From positions 1 to 64,000 of the forward strand of contig JAFQQN010000006.1 in assembly GCA_017410605.1 (NCBI GenBank): DNA of 64,000 nucleotides, read 5' to 3'. Positions 35,039 to 43,082 of the stretch are shown piece by piece. The position numbers and the translations under genes were made by a program. Every line of letters begins with the position of its first letter. Positions within the stretch are counted from its first letter, which is position 1. The DNA is from Clostridia bacterium (GTDB taxonomy: Bacteria; Bacillota; Clostridia; Oscillospirales; Acutalibacteraceae). The notes beneath the pieces are model-generated. The model worked only from the letters and a program-made list of their open reading frames with translations, was not told the DNA's origin and did no database searches.

Positions 35039-36292
35039 TTAACCCTTTAATACTTTATTAAAATTTTCTATCTGCCTATCGCTTGGCTTGTAATCCGGGT
35101 CAGAGCAAGGGGCAATGGTTGGCTCTCTGCCGTCAGAATAATAAAAAGGTGAAAGGGTGTCGTTTCTATATTTGTCCCTGTCTTCTTTGTTTTTAAAATT
35201 AGGCAGGTCATAGGGCATTCCAAACTCTAAAAGACTTCGGTGACCCAGAATAGCAACGCTTGACATTTTGGTTGCAAAATAAACATCAAAATCGGGTTTT
35301 CGGTTTTCTCTAACACAGCTTATAAATTCTCTTACCACACAAAAGTCGCCCCCACCGTGACCGGTGTTTTTAATAAGCTTGGCATCGGGGTCGTTCCATT
35401 TAGGCATATAAAAATTGTTTTCTTCCCTGCCGTCTGGTATTTGCCACGGGTCATAGCGAAGCATAATTTTACCGCCCGTGCCCCTTATATTTTCAATTTG
35501 ACCCTTTTCACAGCAAAGACGGTAAGAATTATCACTGGCACCAAAGGTTGAACAGCCTGTAAATTTAAAAACAGAGTTATCGTTGTTAAGGGTGGTGATT
35601 ATAGCCGCCTTTTCCCCAACGTAACTGGCCCTTGAGCAATCCTTAGGCAGAGGAAAATAAACCGGCATAGCAGTCACCCTTATAGGTGTTGCGCCCGTTG
35701 CATACATAATTGGGGCTAGAGAATGGGTTACATAATAGGTTCTGGGCAGGTGGCATCGCCAATGCTTCTCCCCGTCAAATAAAACCTTAATATTGTTCCA
35801 TGCATCGGGTGTAGAACAGTAGGGGTCGCCGTTGTGGTTATATTCGCCCTCTGCATAAAAGCACTTGCCAAGAGAACCGCCTTCATAAATACGTTTCATT
35901 TCTTGGTTAAATAACATATAGGGGTAGTTTTCTGCTAACATATAAATCGCTTTGCTTTTTTCGGCCGCTTCAACCAGCCTTACGCCCTCTGCCATAGTGG
36001 CATTAGAAATACATTCGCAAAGCACGTGAATATTTTTTTCTAAACATCGAATAGCATATTCAGTGTGCTCATGAAAATAGTTTGCTATAACAACGGCGTC
36101 TAAGGGGTGGTTGATAAATGACTCAAAGTCTTCATAGTATTGGGTGGTGTCACCAAGCTTTTTACGGGCCTGTTCAAGCCTGTCTTTTCTTTTATCGCAA
36201 ACGGCCACAACACTTGTGTTATTGGTTAAAAGGTGATCAACATAATATGCGCCGCGGCAAAAACCAAAAATACCAATTCTAAGCTTTTTCAT
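35039..36292 (-). CDS. Gfo/Idh/MocA-family oxidoreductase
   Basis: A 417-residue NAD(P)-dependent sugar or polyol dehydrogenase. The N-terminal Rossmann fold (LRIGIFGFCRGAYYVDHL, VAVCDKRKDRLEQA, DAVVIANYFHEHTEYA) is followed by the usual position of the EKP motif, here CECISN, so the catalytic Lys is absent or moved. The C-terminal beta domain is normal in size. I used ATG at 36292 behind GGGGGGTG. It is divergent from an AraC regulator that probably controls it. Lack of EKP suggests a subclass with different chemistry or a lyase-like role. Confidence 0.85.
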   Translation of the reverse strand: MKKLRIGIFGFCRGAYYVDHLLTNNTSVVAVCDKRKDRLEQARKKLGDTTQYYEDFESFINHPLDAVVIANYFHEHTEYAIRCLEKNIHVLCECISNATMAEGVRLVEAAEKSKAIYMLAENYPYMLFNQEMKRIYEGGSLGKCFYAEGEYNHNGDPYCSTPDAWNNIKVLFDGEKHWRCHLPRTYYVTHSLAPIMYATGATPIRVTAMPVYFPLPKDCSRASYVGEKAAIITTLNNDNSVFKFTGCSTFGASDNSYRLCCEKGQIENIRGTGGKIMLRYDPWQIPDGREENNFYMPKWNDPDAKLIKNTGHGGGDFCVVREFISCVRENRKPDFDVYFATKMSSVAILGHRSLLEFGMPYDLPNFKNKEDRDKYRNDTLSPFYYSDGREPTIAPCSDPDYKPSDRQIENFNKVLKG

Positions 36293-36393
36293 TATGGCAC
36301 CCCCCAAAAAGTCATCTAAAAATATTTTACCACAAGAGAGAGCAATGAAAATGGAAATTTTCTATGAGAATATTTAATTTTTCTACTTAATTG

Positions 36394-36421
36394 TTGCAAA
36401 AGCATATATTTATGTTACAAT
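36394..36421 (+). promoter_or_regulatory. Promoter of the AraC regulator gene
   Basis: TTGCAA, 16-bp spacer, TACAAT, ending 17 bases before the start; the short leader includes GGTGATT. Confidence 0.55.
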
Positions 36422-36437
36422 ATCCTTGGTGATTAAA

Positions 36438-37226
36438 ATGAAATATCGTGATAATATTTGCAAATTTATTTCCGATCAAAGCGAAGAAAGCCTTAAAACC
36501 ACGGCCTTTGTATTGGAAACTGACCTTAATAGAATATCCAACGAAAAAGTGCTTAAGGATAATGCACTCCATATTGTTATAAGTGGAAGAGGAACCCTGG
36601 TTACTGATGCTGTAAAAAAACAACTAAAACCGGGCTATGTTTTTTTCACCTTTGCCGATGAGTCCTATAAGGTGGAGGATGCAAAGGATATGGCATATAT
36701 GTATATAAATTTCAGCGGAAGCCGAAGTGACGAACTTTTTAAAAGGTTTGGAATTACGCCATCTTCTTGCGTTTTCGAGGGTCACGAGGGTCTTTTGTCT
36801 TTGTGGCAAAGTGCTATAGTGATGGCTAACACTAAAAATTCTGACCTTATTAGCGAGGGTGTGCTGCTTTACACCCTAGGTGAAATGACCCCTTTTGAAA
36901 AAAATAAAGAGCAAGAACTTATGGGCGCAGTTTTGAAATATGTTCAAAACAATTTTAGCGACTGCGAGCTTAGCCTTGCCGGATTGGCACAGAAATTGGG
37001 TTATAACGAAAAATATCTTTCACGAATTTTCAAGGATGATATGAAGGTGAACTTTTCGGCCTATCTTACAAACCTACGTATTCAACATGCAATTTTTCTT
37101 ATTGAGCAGGGGGTAACTGCTGTTAAAAACATTGCCATTCTTTCCGGATATAAGGACCCATTTTATTTTTCGAAGGTTTTTAAGGCGGTGGTAGGAAAAT
37201 CACCCAGAGAATATATGAAAAAATAA
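36438..37226 (+). CDS. AraC-family transcriptional regulator
   Basis: A 262-residue regulator. The N-terminal part is a cupin-like sensor (ALHIVISGRGTLVTDAVKKQLKPGYVFF). The C-terminal ~100 residues hold two helix-turn-helix motifs: LSLAGLAQKLGYNEKYLSRIFKDD and VKNIAILSGYKDPFYFSKVFK, ending KSPREYMKK. It probably responds to a sugar and controls the divergent oxidoreductase. ATG at 36438 follows GGTGATT. Confidence 0.92.
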   Translation: MKYRDNICKFISDQSEESLKTTAFVLETDLNRISNEKVLKDNALHIVISGRGTLVTDAVKKQLKPGYVFFTFADESYKVEDAKDMAYMYINFSGSRSDELFKRFGITPSSCVFEGHEGLLSLWQSAIVMANTKNSDLISEGVLLYTLGEMTPFEKNKEQELMGAVLKYVQNNFSDCELSLAGLAQKLGYNEKYLSRIFKDDMKVNFSAYLTNLRIQHAIFLIEQGVTAVKNIAILSGYKDPFYFSKVFKAVVGKSPREYMKK

Positions 37227-37253
37227 TTAAAGCGTGTTAATAGACCACAAAAG

Positions 37254-37673
37254 TTGACGAAATCTATCCATAACGACAATTATTATGTAAATGGTGCAAT
37301 CACAGGAATAGGCGGAGTAGTTAAGATAGGTGACGATTACTACCTTATTGCCGCCAGCGGCAAGGTGCTTACAAATATTGAAAAACACCTTGGCGAAGAG
37401 CTTACCAAGGGCGTAATTCCTGTAGGCCCCTATAAGTTCGGCGAAGACTGTAAATTAGAGCGCTTTACCGGAATTAAAAACGGCTACTATTATGTAGACG
37501 GAATAATCGGTGCTAACGCAGGACTTATTCAGCTTGACGGCGATTACTACTTCATAACCAAGAGTGGACTTGTAGCTAAGAATCAGAAGAGAACCATTAC
37601 AGAAGAAACTGCAAACGGTTTCGTAAACCCAGGCAGATATACTTTTGGCGAAGATGGTAAGATGATTATTTAA
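37254..37673 (+). pseudogene. 3' remnant of a secreted cell-wall-binding-repeat protein
   Basis: 139 codons of Tyr/Gly-rich repeats (NGYYYVDGIIG, LDGDYYFITKSG, GRYTFGEDGKMII) like those in the 1283-residue protein at 43083-46934. There is no signal peptide or ribosome site, and the frame opens right after the AraC stop in the same frame. It is therefore a leftover 3' end. A palindromic terminator follows, into whose edge an IS inserted. Confidence 0.7.
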
Positions 37674-37684
37674 TTATTAAAATA

Positions 37685-37716
37685 AGCCGGTGTGCTGATT
37701 AGTCAGCACACCGGCC
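37685..37716. repeat. 32-bp target duplication (palindromic terminator), left copy
   Basis: Contains a 30-bp palindrome GCCGGTGTGCTGA / TCAGCACACCGGC. Identical to 39228-39259 on the other side of the IS. Confidence 0.92.
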
Positions 37717-39227
37717 CAGTCTGTCGAATAACCCCAAATCTCAAACGAGGTTTGGGGTTAAGTTTTTAAAATTCTGAAAATTTGAGAAAAAACAATCATA
37801 TAAGCCGTATAGGTGGGACATATTCCACCTATGAATTGCATACTTTTTCAGGTTCATTGCAGCAAATTTAAGCCTAACCCAGTTCGTAACTTGGGATAAG
37901 CCTCGGTATGGTGTGTATCGCATTGCGTGTTTCTCTTTTGCATCTGCGAACACTCTTTCAATTGTCTCTTTTCGTCGCTCGTATAATTCTTTGTATTCGG
38001 GAGTGTATCTAATATCTTCTACCGTTTCAAGGTAATCTAACCAAACATGTTTTGTAACAGTTTTTTCGTTCTTTTGGTTTTCGGTGCATAAATGTTTAGT
38101 GGGACATTTCTCGCAAATATATCCTTTGCTCTTAAATTCTCGGTAGCCTTCTCGGTTTGTGGTGGCATAGTTTAATACTTGGTTTTCAGGACATACTACA
38201 CAATCAAAATACTCATCATATACATATTCGTACGGTGGATAATTTCCTTTCTTTCCCATTGGTCTTTTGTATGGAAGTACGGGTATTCTGCCATCATCTA
38301 AAACTCGTTTGCTTATCCACGGTGTTTTGTAGCCTGCATCAGCTACTATGTTTTCAATTTCAGGATTCTTTTCGGTTAATCTGTCATATAATCCGTCAAA
38401 TGCTACACTATCGTGTACATTTCCCGGATTAACTGTTACATCCATTACATAGCCGTTTTTATCGCAACCTGTTTGTGCGGTATATGCAAAGCATTTCTTA
38501 TGCTCGCCCTTATGAAATACTCCGCTTTCGGGGTCTGTAGTAGATGTTGTAATCTCTTTGTCTTCAGGCGGTTTTGGTCCGTCAAATGGTTTTTTGTCGT
38601 GGTCTTCTCGGTCTTGGTTTATCTCTGCCATCAGTTCTTCTTCATAGCGCTTTGCCGCTTGTGGTACAGCTCTCTTTACTACCTTTTTAATATTTGCATT
38701 CGCCTTAATATGCGTTCCGTCTATGAATACTGTTTCGGGTGAAAGATAACCCGCTCTCTCTATCTCATTTAATATCCAATAAAATATTCCCTCTATGGTT
38801 CTTTCGGTGTATCTATGTTTAAAGTTATAGCTTATTGTAGAAAAGTGCGGTATCTCTTCATTCATTAAATATCCTAAAAACCAACGGTATGCTACATTCA
38901 TCTTAATTTCTTCTACTGTTCTTCTAAGTGACGGAATCCCATATATATGCTGTATTAACACCATTTTAAATATTACAACGGGGTCTATACTTGGTCTTCC
39001 GTTATCCTTACAGTATAAATCTTCGACCAAGTCATATATATGTATAAAATCTACTGCGCTATCTATTTTTCTTAATAAGTGGTCTGCCGGTACAAATTCT
39101 TCTATGCTGAACATTTCAAGTTGGTCTCTATGTATTCTGTCTTTTACTATCATTTTTATCACCAACTTTATTATACCATAAAATGCAGAAAAAGCCCAGC
39201 AAAAAACTGGACTTTTTCGACAGACTG
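37717..39227 (-). mobile_element. IS1182-like insertion sequence, 1511 bp
   Basis: Terminal inverted repeats CAGTCTGTCGAAtAA / CAGTCTGTCGAAaAA lie exactly at the ends. It holds one transposase gene. Both flanks carry the same 32-bp palindrome, so the element duplicated a full terminator on insertion. The ends and gene are intact, so the insertion is probably recent. Confidence 0.92.
37741..39153 (-). CDS. IS1182-family transposase
   Basis: A 470-residue DDE transposase. An N-terminal DNA-binding domain (GRPSIDPVVIFKMVLIQHIYG) precedes the catalytic residues in FIDGTHIKANAN, VADAGYKT and the C-terminal ERVFADAKEKHAMR. A Cys-rich zinc-binding insert (CVVCPE...CEKCPTKHLC) lies between. ATG at 39153 has GGTGAT before it and a TATAAT-like box inside the IS end. 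No frameshift is seen, so it should be active. Confidence 0.93.
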   Translation of the reverse strand: MIVKDRIHRDQLEMFSIEEFVPADHLLRKIDSAVDFIHIYDLVEDLYCKDNGRPSIDPVVIFKMVLIQHIYGIPSLRRTVEEIKMNVAYRWFLGYLMNEEIPHFSTISYNFKHRYTERTIEGIFYWILNEIERAGYLSPETVFIDGTHIKANANIKKVVKRAVPQAAKRYEEELMAEINQDREDHDKKPFDGPKPPEDKEITTSTTDPESGVFHKGEHKKCFAYTAQTGCDKNGYVMDVTVNPGNVHDSVAFDGLYDRLTEKNPEIENIVADAGYKTPWISKRVLDDGRIPVLPYKRPMGKKGNYPPYEYVYDEYFDCVVCPENQVLNYATTNREGYREFKSKGYICEKCPTKHLCTENQKNEKTVTKHVWLDYLETVEDIRYTPEYKELYERRKETIERVFADAKEKHAMRYTPYRGLSQVTNWVRLKFAAMNLKKYAIHRWNMSHLYGLYDCFFSNFQNFKNLTPNLV

Positions 39228-39259
39228 AGCCGGTGTGCTGATTAGTCAGCACACCGGCC
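39228..39259. repeat. 32-bp target duplication (palindromic terminator), right copy
   Basis: Identical to 37685-37716. It is followed by TTTC and serves as terminator for the reverse FAD oxidoreductase gene side. Confidence 0.92.
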
Positions 39260-39289
39260 TTTCATTTATTATAGAAAAAACTCTACAAA

Positions 39290-41980
39290 TTATTCGTATA
39301 TTCTTACTTCGGTAATATAGGCTCGTTGGTCGTCAATAGTTTTATTAACTGTTATTTTAACCGCTTCTGCCTTTTGCTTTTCAAAATGTATTACAGACTG
39401 TTTAAAGCAGTTATCAGTAATATGGGCAACCTGAACCCATTTATCATTTTGCAAAAGAGAAACTGTAAAATCCTCTGCTGTGCCGGTTGAAATAACAGAC
39501 GGCTTAAAACAGTAAGAGGGATAAGACAGTTCAACACGTGTCGTTACTCTGACCTCGCTTATTTCTTTTTCCTCGGGAAGAGCAAGGGTGATACTTGCGG
39601 GAAGTCCGTTTGTTCGGTTGCTTACCCATCCGTTAAAGTGAGTCTCGGTAGGACGGTTCTTACCGTTTGTTATATTTTCAGGCGAACAGTCGGCCAAGCT
39701 TTCGGTTTTGGAGGAATAAAGAAGTTCTCTGCCTTGATCTGGTAGCTCTGTGAGGTCCCCTTTTCTTTCAAGGGTGAAAAAGCTTTGTTTAACCCAGGCT
39801 CTTTTGCGCCAGAATAGATTTTCAGAAGCTGCAATAGATACGGCAAATTGTCCGTTTTCTATACTACCCTTAAAAGGAATATCAATATATCCCTCGAAAT
39901 TTGCAGGAACGGTTATATCAGAGGCTTCAACCTCCTCTAATGTTTGAGCTATATTATTTTGTTCACTGTACTTATAAAGTGTTGCTTTTACGGTTATTGC
40001 TGTATCAGAGACGTTTTTAAGCTCAGCCTTATAATATTCAGGGGCAAAGATACTTGTGTCATTGCAGGGACCTGTAAGGGTCTCGTTTTTAATTTCTTCC
40101 CAACCGTCTTTTGCTCCATGTATTTTAAGAATATATAGGTCATCTGCAACAGAATCGGCTAAAACTTTACATTCTCTGGCAAGGTCTTCGGGGTCATTAT
40201 TGTCTATGCCCGGTATAGTAAGGTCGTGGCGGAGAAGAAGTTGTTGAAGCTCGGTTATATGGTTTTCATAAATGCCTCTTGGGGTGGTGCTGTGCTTTTT
40301 ACAAAGAGAAGCGGCAAGGCCAGCGGCTTGACCTAGAGTGGCAAGGGTAGATTCTACCCTAATAGAACCAAGCCCAATATGTGAGACAGAGCAACATCTA
40401 CCGGCCATAAACAGATTATCAATGTTTTTAGAATATATAATTCGATAGGGCACGGGGGTTATAGGAACTATTTTATTGCTATAAAAAACTCCTTCCTTGC
40501 CTGAATAAACACCTTTGGGGTGGTGTACATCAAGAACCCAACCGCGATAGCTAATTGCATCGGGAAAAGTAGTGCCTGGCACACAATCGTTTTGATTAAA
40601 AACGTAATCACCTATAAGACGTCGGTTTTCTCGTTTAGAGTTGTGAAGAGCCAAACCACGAAGCTCATAGAATTCTATCTGTTCTGCTAACTCGGGTTTA
40701 AGGGGAGCAGAATTTTTAAGCCAGTTGAAATAACCAACACCAAGACGAATCATCTCATCTCTTGCGAACTCATCGTCCCAAACGTCGTCATGGTCATTAG
40801 AATTTTCAAGCCACCACTCGGCGTGGTCAAGCTGTGCTACTTTGCGATGAAGAGCTTCACCCTCAGGTAGCTTTATAGCCCAATCTGGGGCAGTAAATGG
40901 GGTGGGAGTATTATTCATACTCGTTTTAAAAACTCTCATATGGGGCATACCCGGTTGTTCATCACAAAGGCAACCGCTCATAGAAAGGGTGTCAGGATTG
41001 TCGGGAGCAAAGTCTTCGCCATATTGCCATTTTGCTTCTCTTCCTATATGGTAGACGGCACCTGCATAATATCCAAGCCAACCGTCACCGCTGCAATCGC
41101 AGAAAAAGTCAGCAGAAAACTTTTTCTTTAAAAGTGTATTGGTATTTACTGTGGTAGCCGAAACAATATGGTTATTTTCACTTTCTGCATCAATACAAAG
41201 CTCATTTACAAATATTGTGAGGTTTTCTTCCCTCTCACAAAGGGTCTCCATAGACCTTTGCCAAGAAAGTTTTTTGGTAATATGCAAATTCCTAATTTCG
41301 TTGGCTATGCCGCCCTCCCAAGCCTCGCGGTTTCTACAGGCGGCGCCGTCTAGACCAATGGTGCCCTCGTCACTTGCGTTACCGCCAATGGTGGGTCTAC
41401 CCGAGATAAGGGCGGTTTTAAGACCGTTTCTGGCTGCCTCTATGGCGGCAGGTACGCCGCCCGGTCCGGCACCTATAACAACAAAATCAAAATGCAATTC
41501 TTCGGTGTCGGCGGTAATACCTTTTATCTGGGCTCTTTGACGCAACATTCTTTCTACTTCGGGGGTTGGGGTAAAATCCATATCGTTTGTAATTACTATA
41601 CTTGCGAAACGGGAAAGCCAACCTGTTTTGTCAACAGCAGAAAGAGTATGCACGCCCTTTTCAAGATAAACATCACCGGCAATTTCCCAATACCATTTAT
41701 GTGTTGGCATTTTTCCTAAAATATTGGGCAGCTCTTCATCGTCTACCGAAAGGGCAAATTGACCGGGAGCCTCGGGGAATTTCCAGTTTTTTGTGCGAAC
41801 GTGAAGACGGTAAACGCCATCCTCTTCTACCTTAAAGGAATAGGTGGCATTTTCCACCGGAACACCCGGTTTGGTACATGCAATAAGATAGCTTTGTCCC
41901 ACGCTTCGTACGAATTGACTGTCTTTTTTCCATCCGCCTAAATTTTTAAACTCAGCGGCATCAACCCATAATGTTTGCAT
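39290..41980 (-). CDS. FAD-dependent oxidoreductase with flanking beta domains
   Basis: An 896-residue protein without a signal peptide. Residues ~1-150 form a beta-sandwich like those that bind sugars (YSFKVEEDGVYRLHVRTKNW, GVHTLSAVDKTG). Residues ~165-620 form an FAD oxidoreductase of the GG-reductase-like type: FVVIGAGPGGVPAAIEAARNG (dinucleotide site 170-175), GGNASDEGTIGLDG, and C-terminal NIDNLFMAGRCCSVSHIGLGSIRV. Residues ~640-750 are a further beta region and ~760-896 resemble an F5/8 type C module. It may oxidise a sugar or glycoside. It lies divergent from a PocR-AraC regulator and near the Gfo/Idh gene. Domain edges are approximate. Confidence 0.78.
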   Translation of the reverse strand: MQTLWVDAAEFKNLGGWKKDSQFVRSVGQSYLIACTKPGVPVENATYSFKVEEDGVYRLHVRTKNWKFPEAPGQFALSVDDEELPNILGKMPTHKWYWEIAGDVYLEKGVHTLSAVDKTGWLSRFASIVITNDMDFTPTPEVERMLRQRAQIKGITADTEELHFDFVVIGAGPGGVPAAIEAARNGLKTALISGRPTIGGNASDEGTIGLDGAACRNREAWEGGIANEIRNLHITKKLSWQRSMETLCEREENLTIFVNELCIDAESENNHIVSATTVNTNTLLKKKFSADFFCDCSGDGWLGYYAGAVYHIGREAKWQYGEDFAPDNPDTLSMSGCLCDEQPGMPHMRVFKTSMNNTPTPFTAPDWAIKLPEGEALHRKVAQLDHAEWWLENSNDHDDVWDDEFARDEMIRLGVGYFNWLKNSAPLKPELAEQIEFYELRGLALHNSKRENRRLIGDYVFNQNDCVPGTTFPDAISYRGWVLDVHHPKGVYSGKEGVFYSNKIVPITPVPYRIIYSKNIDNLFMAGRCCSVSHIGLGSIRVESTLATLGQAAGLAASLCKKHSTTPRGIYENHITELQQLLLRHDLTIPGIDNNDPEDLARECKVLADSVADDLYILKIHGAKDGWEEIKNETLTGPCNDTSIFAPEYYKAELKNVSDTAITVKATLYKYSEQNNIAQTLEEVEASDITVPANFEGYIDIPFKGSIENGQFAVSIAASENLFWRKRAWVKQSFFTLERKGDLTELPDQGRELLYSSKTESLADCSPENITNGKNRPTETHFNGWVSNRTNGLPASITLALPEEKEISEVRVTTRVELSYPSYCFKPSVISTGTAEDFTVSLLQNDKWVQVAHITDNCFKQSVIHFEKQKAEAVKITVNKTIDDQRAYITEVRIYE

Positions 41981-42114
41981 ATAAATACACTCCTTATAAA
42001 TTTAGCATATTTTTATTGAAATTCGCAAAAAACTTGATTTAATTTTATTATAGAGGTAAAATAAAAGAAAAACTTTAAATTTGTGCTTTTTATCATTGAT
42101 TTTGGGGTGAAAAT

Positions 42115-42996
42115 ATGAAGACAATTCAAAATTTGGTTAAATATATTGAAAGACTTTGTCAAGATAATGAATGGCATATAATAATTAGTGATTACTATAA
42201 TGTTTTAAGAGATTATGAAAGCATAAGACCTTATCTTGCACAAAATAATTGGCACACAAACCCTTATTGTATGAAGGTCAAGGAAAGCAAACATTTCACT
42301 AGACGGTGTGTTGCCCTTAAAAATGCCGGAAGAAGAAATATTAAGCGGCGTGGCACAGCGGGGTGGAATTTTTGTTATTGCGGTGTTGCAGAATATACGC
42401 TGCCCATATTTTCGGGGAACATTCACGCCTTTACGGTGTCGGTGACCGGCTTTTTAGCACCAAAATCTCAAAGGATTTTAACAGCTATAGCCAATAAAAC
42501 CAAAAGCTCTTTACAAGAAATAGAAAGTATTCGAAATGAAAATCTTAAAAAAATAACGCCAGTTATAGAGCAGAGGTTAGAATGTTATGTTGCCGTAATT
42601 GGCAATATGCTGGAGAAAATTTTAGAAAATAACCCACTTTTAACGTTTAAAAAAGATGAGGCCAGTCACGAACAAAAATATGTTTTAACAGCTATAGATT
42701 ATATTGAAAAGCATTATGCCGAAGAAATAACCCCCGAAGATGTTGCCGAAGAGTGCAATATCAGCCTTTCACATTTACAACACTTGTTTATAAAATTAAC
42801 CTGTGAGGGCATAGCAACTACAATCAGAAGAAAGAGAATAGAACGCGCCTGCGAGCTGTTAATAAGCACACACCGAAGCGTGAGAGATATAGCTCTTTCC
42901 TGTGGGTTTTATGATACCAATTATTTTTCTGTTGTTTTCAAGAGGATTAGAGGGATGACGCCCCTTGAATTTAGAAAGAGAAAAGGGCAAAACTAG
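42115..42996 (+). CDS. AraC-family regulator with PocR sensor domain
   Basis: A 293-residue regulator. Residues ~5-150 match the PocR-type ligand domain: NPYCMKVKESKHFTRRCVALKNAG, then FCYCGVAEYTLPIF, with Cys residues spaced as in that family. The C-terminal part has two helix-turn-helix units (ITPEDVAEECNISLSHLQHLF, VRDIALSCGFYDTNYFSVVFKR) and ends MTPLEFRKRK. It probably switches on the divergent FAD oxidoreductase in response to a small molecule. Confidence 0.9.
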   Translation: MKTIQNLVKYIERLCQDNEWHIIISDYYNVLRDYESIRPYLAQNNWHTNPYCMKVKESKHFTRRCVALKNAGRRNIKRRGTAGWNFCYCGVAEYTLPIFSGNIHAFTVSVTGFLAPKSQRILTAIANKTKSSLQEIESIRNENLKKITPVIEQRLECYVAVIGNMLEKILENNPLLTFKKDEASHEQKYVLTAIDYIEKHYAEEITPEDVAEECNISLSHLQHLFIKLTCEGIATTIRRKRIERACELLISTHRSVRDIALSCGFYDTNYFSVVFKRIRGMTPLEFRKRKGQN

Positions 42997-43020
42997 AGGC
43001 ACACAAATTTTTCATACAGA

Positions 43021-43056
43021 AACGGGGGCCATTGCAATATTGCAATGGCCCCCGTT
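43021..43056. terminator. 36-bp perfect palindrome, bidirectional terminator
   Basis: Eighteen bases are followed at once by their exact reverse complement (AACGGGGGCCATTGCAAT and its mirror). It sits between converging genes. The tails are weak (GATTTAGTTT). Confidence 0.7.
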
Positions 43057-43082
43057 GATTTAGTTTAATAGCTTAAAAGGTT

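Noticed and set aside
36426-36437. Longer AraC start at an in-frame TTG
   Set aside because: The TTG overlaps the GGTGAT ribosome site of the ATG at 36438.
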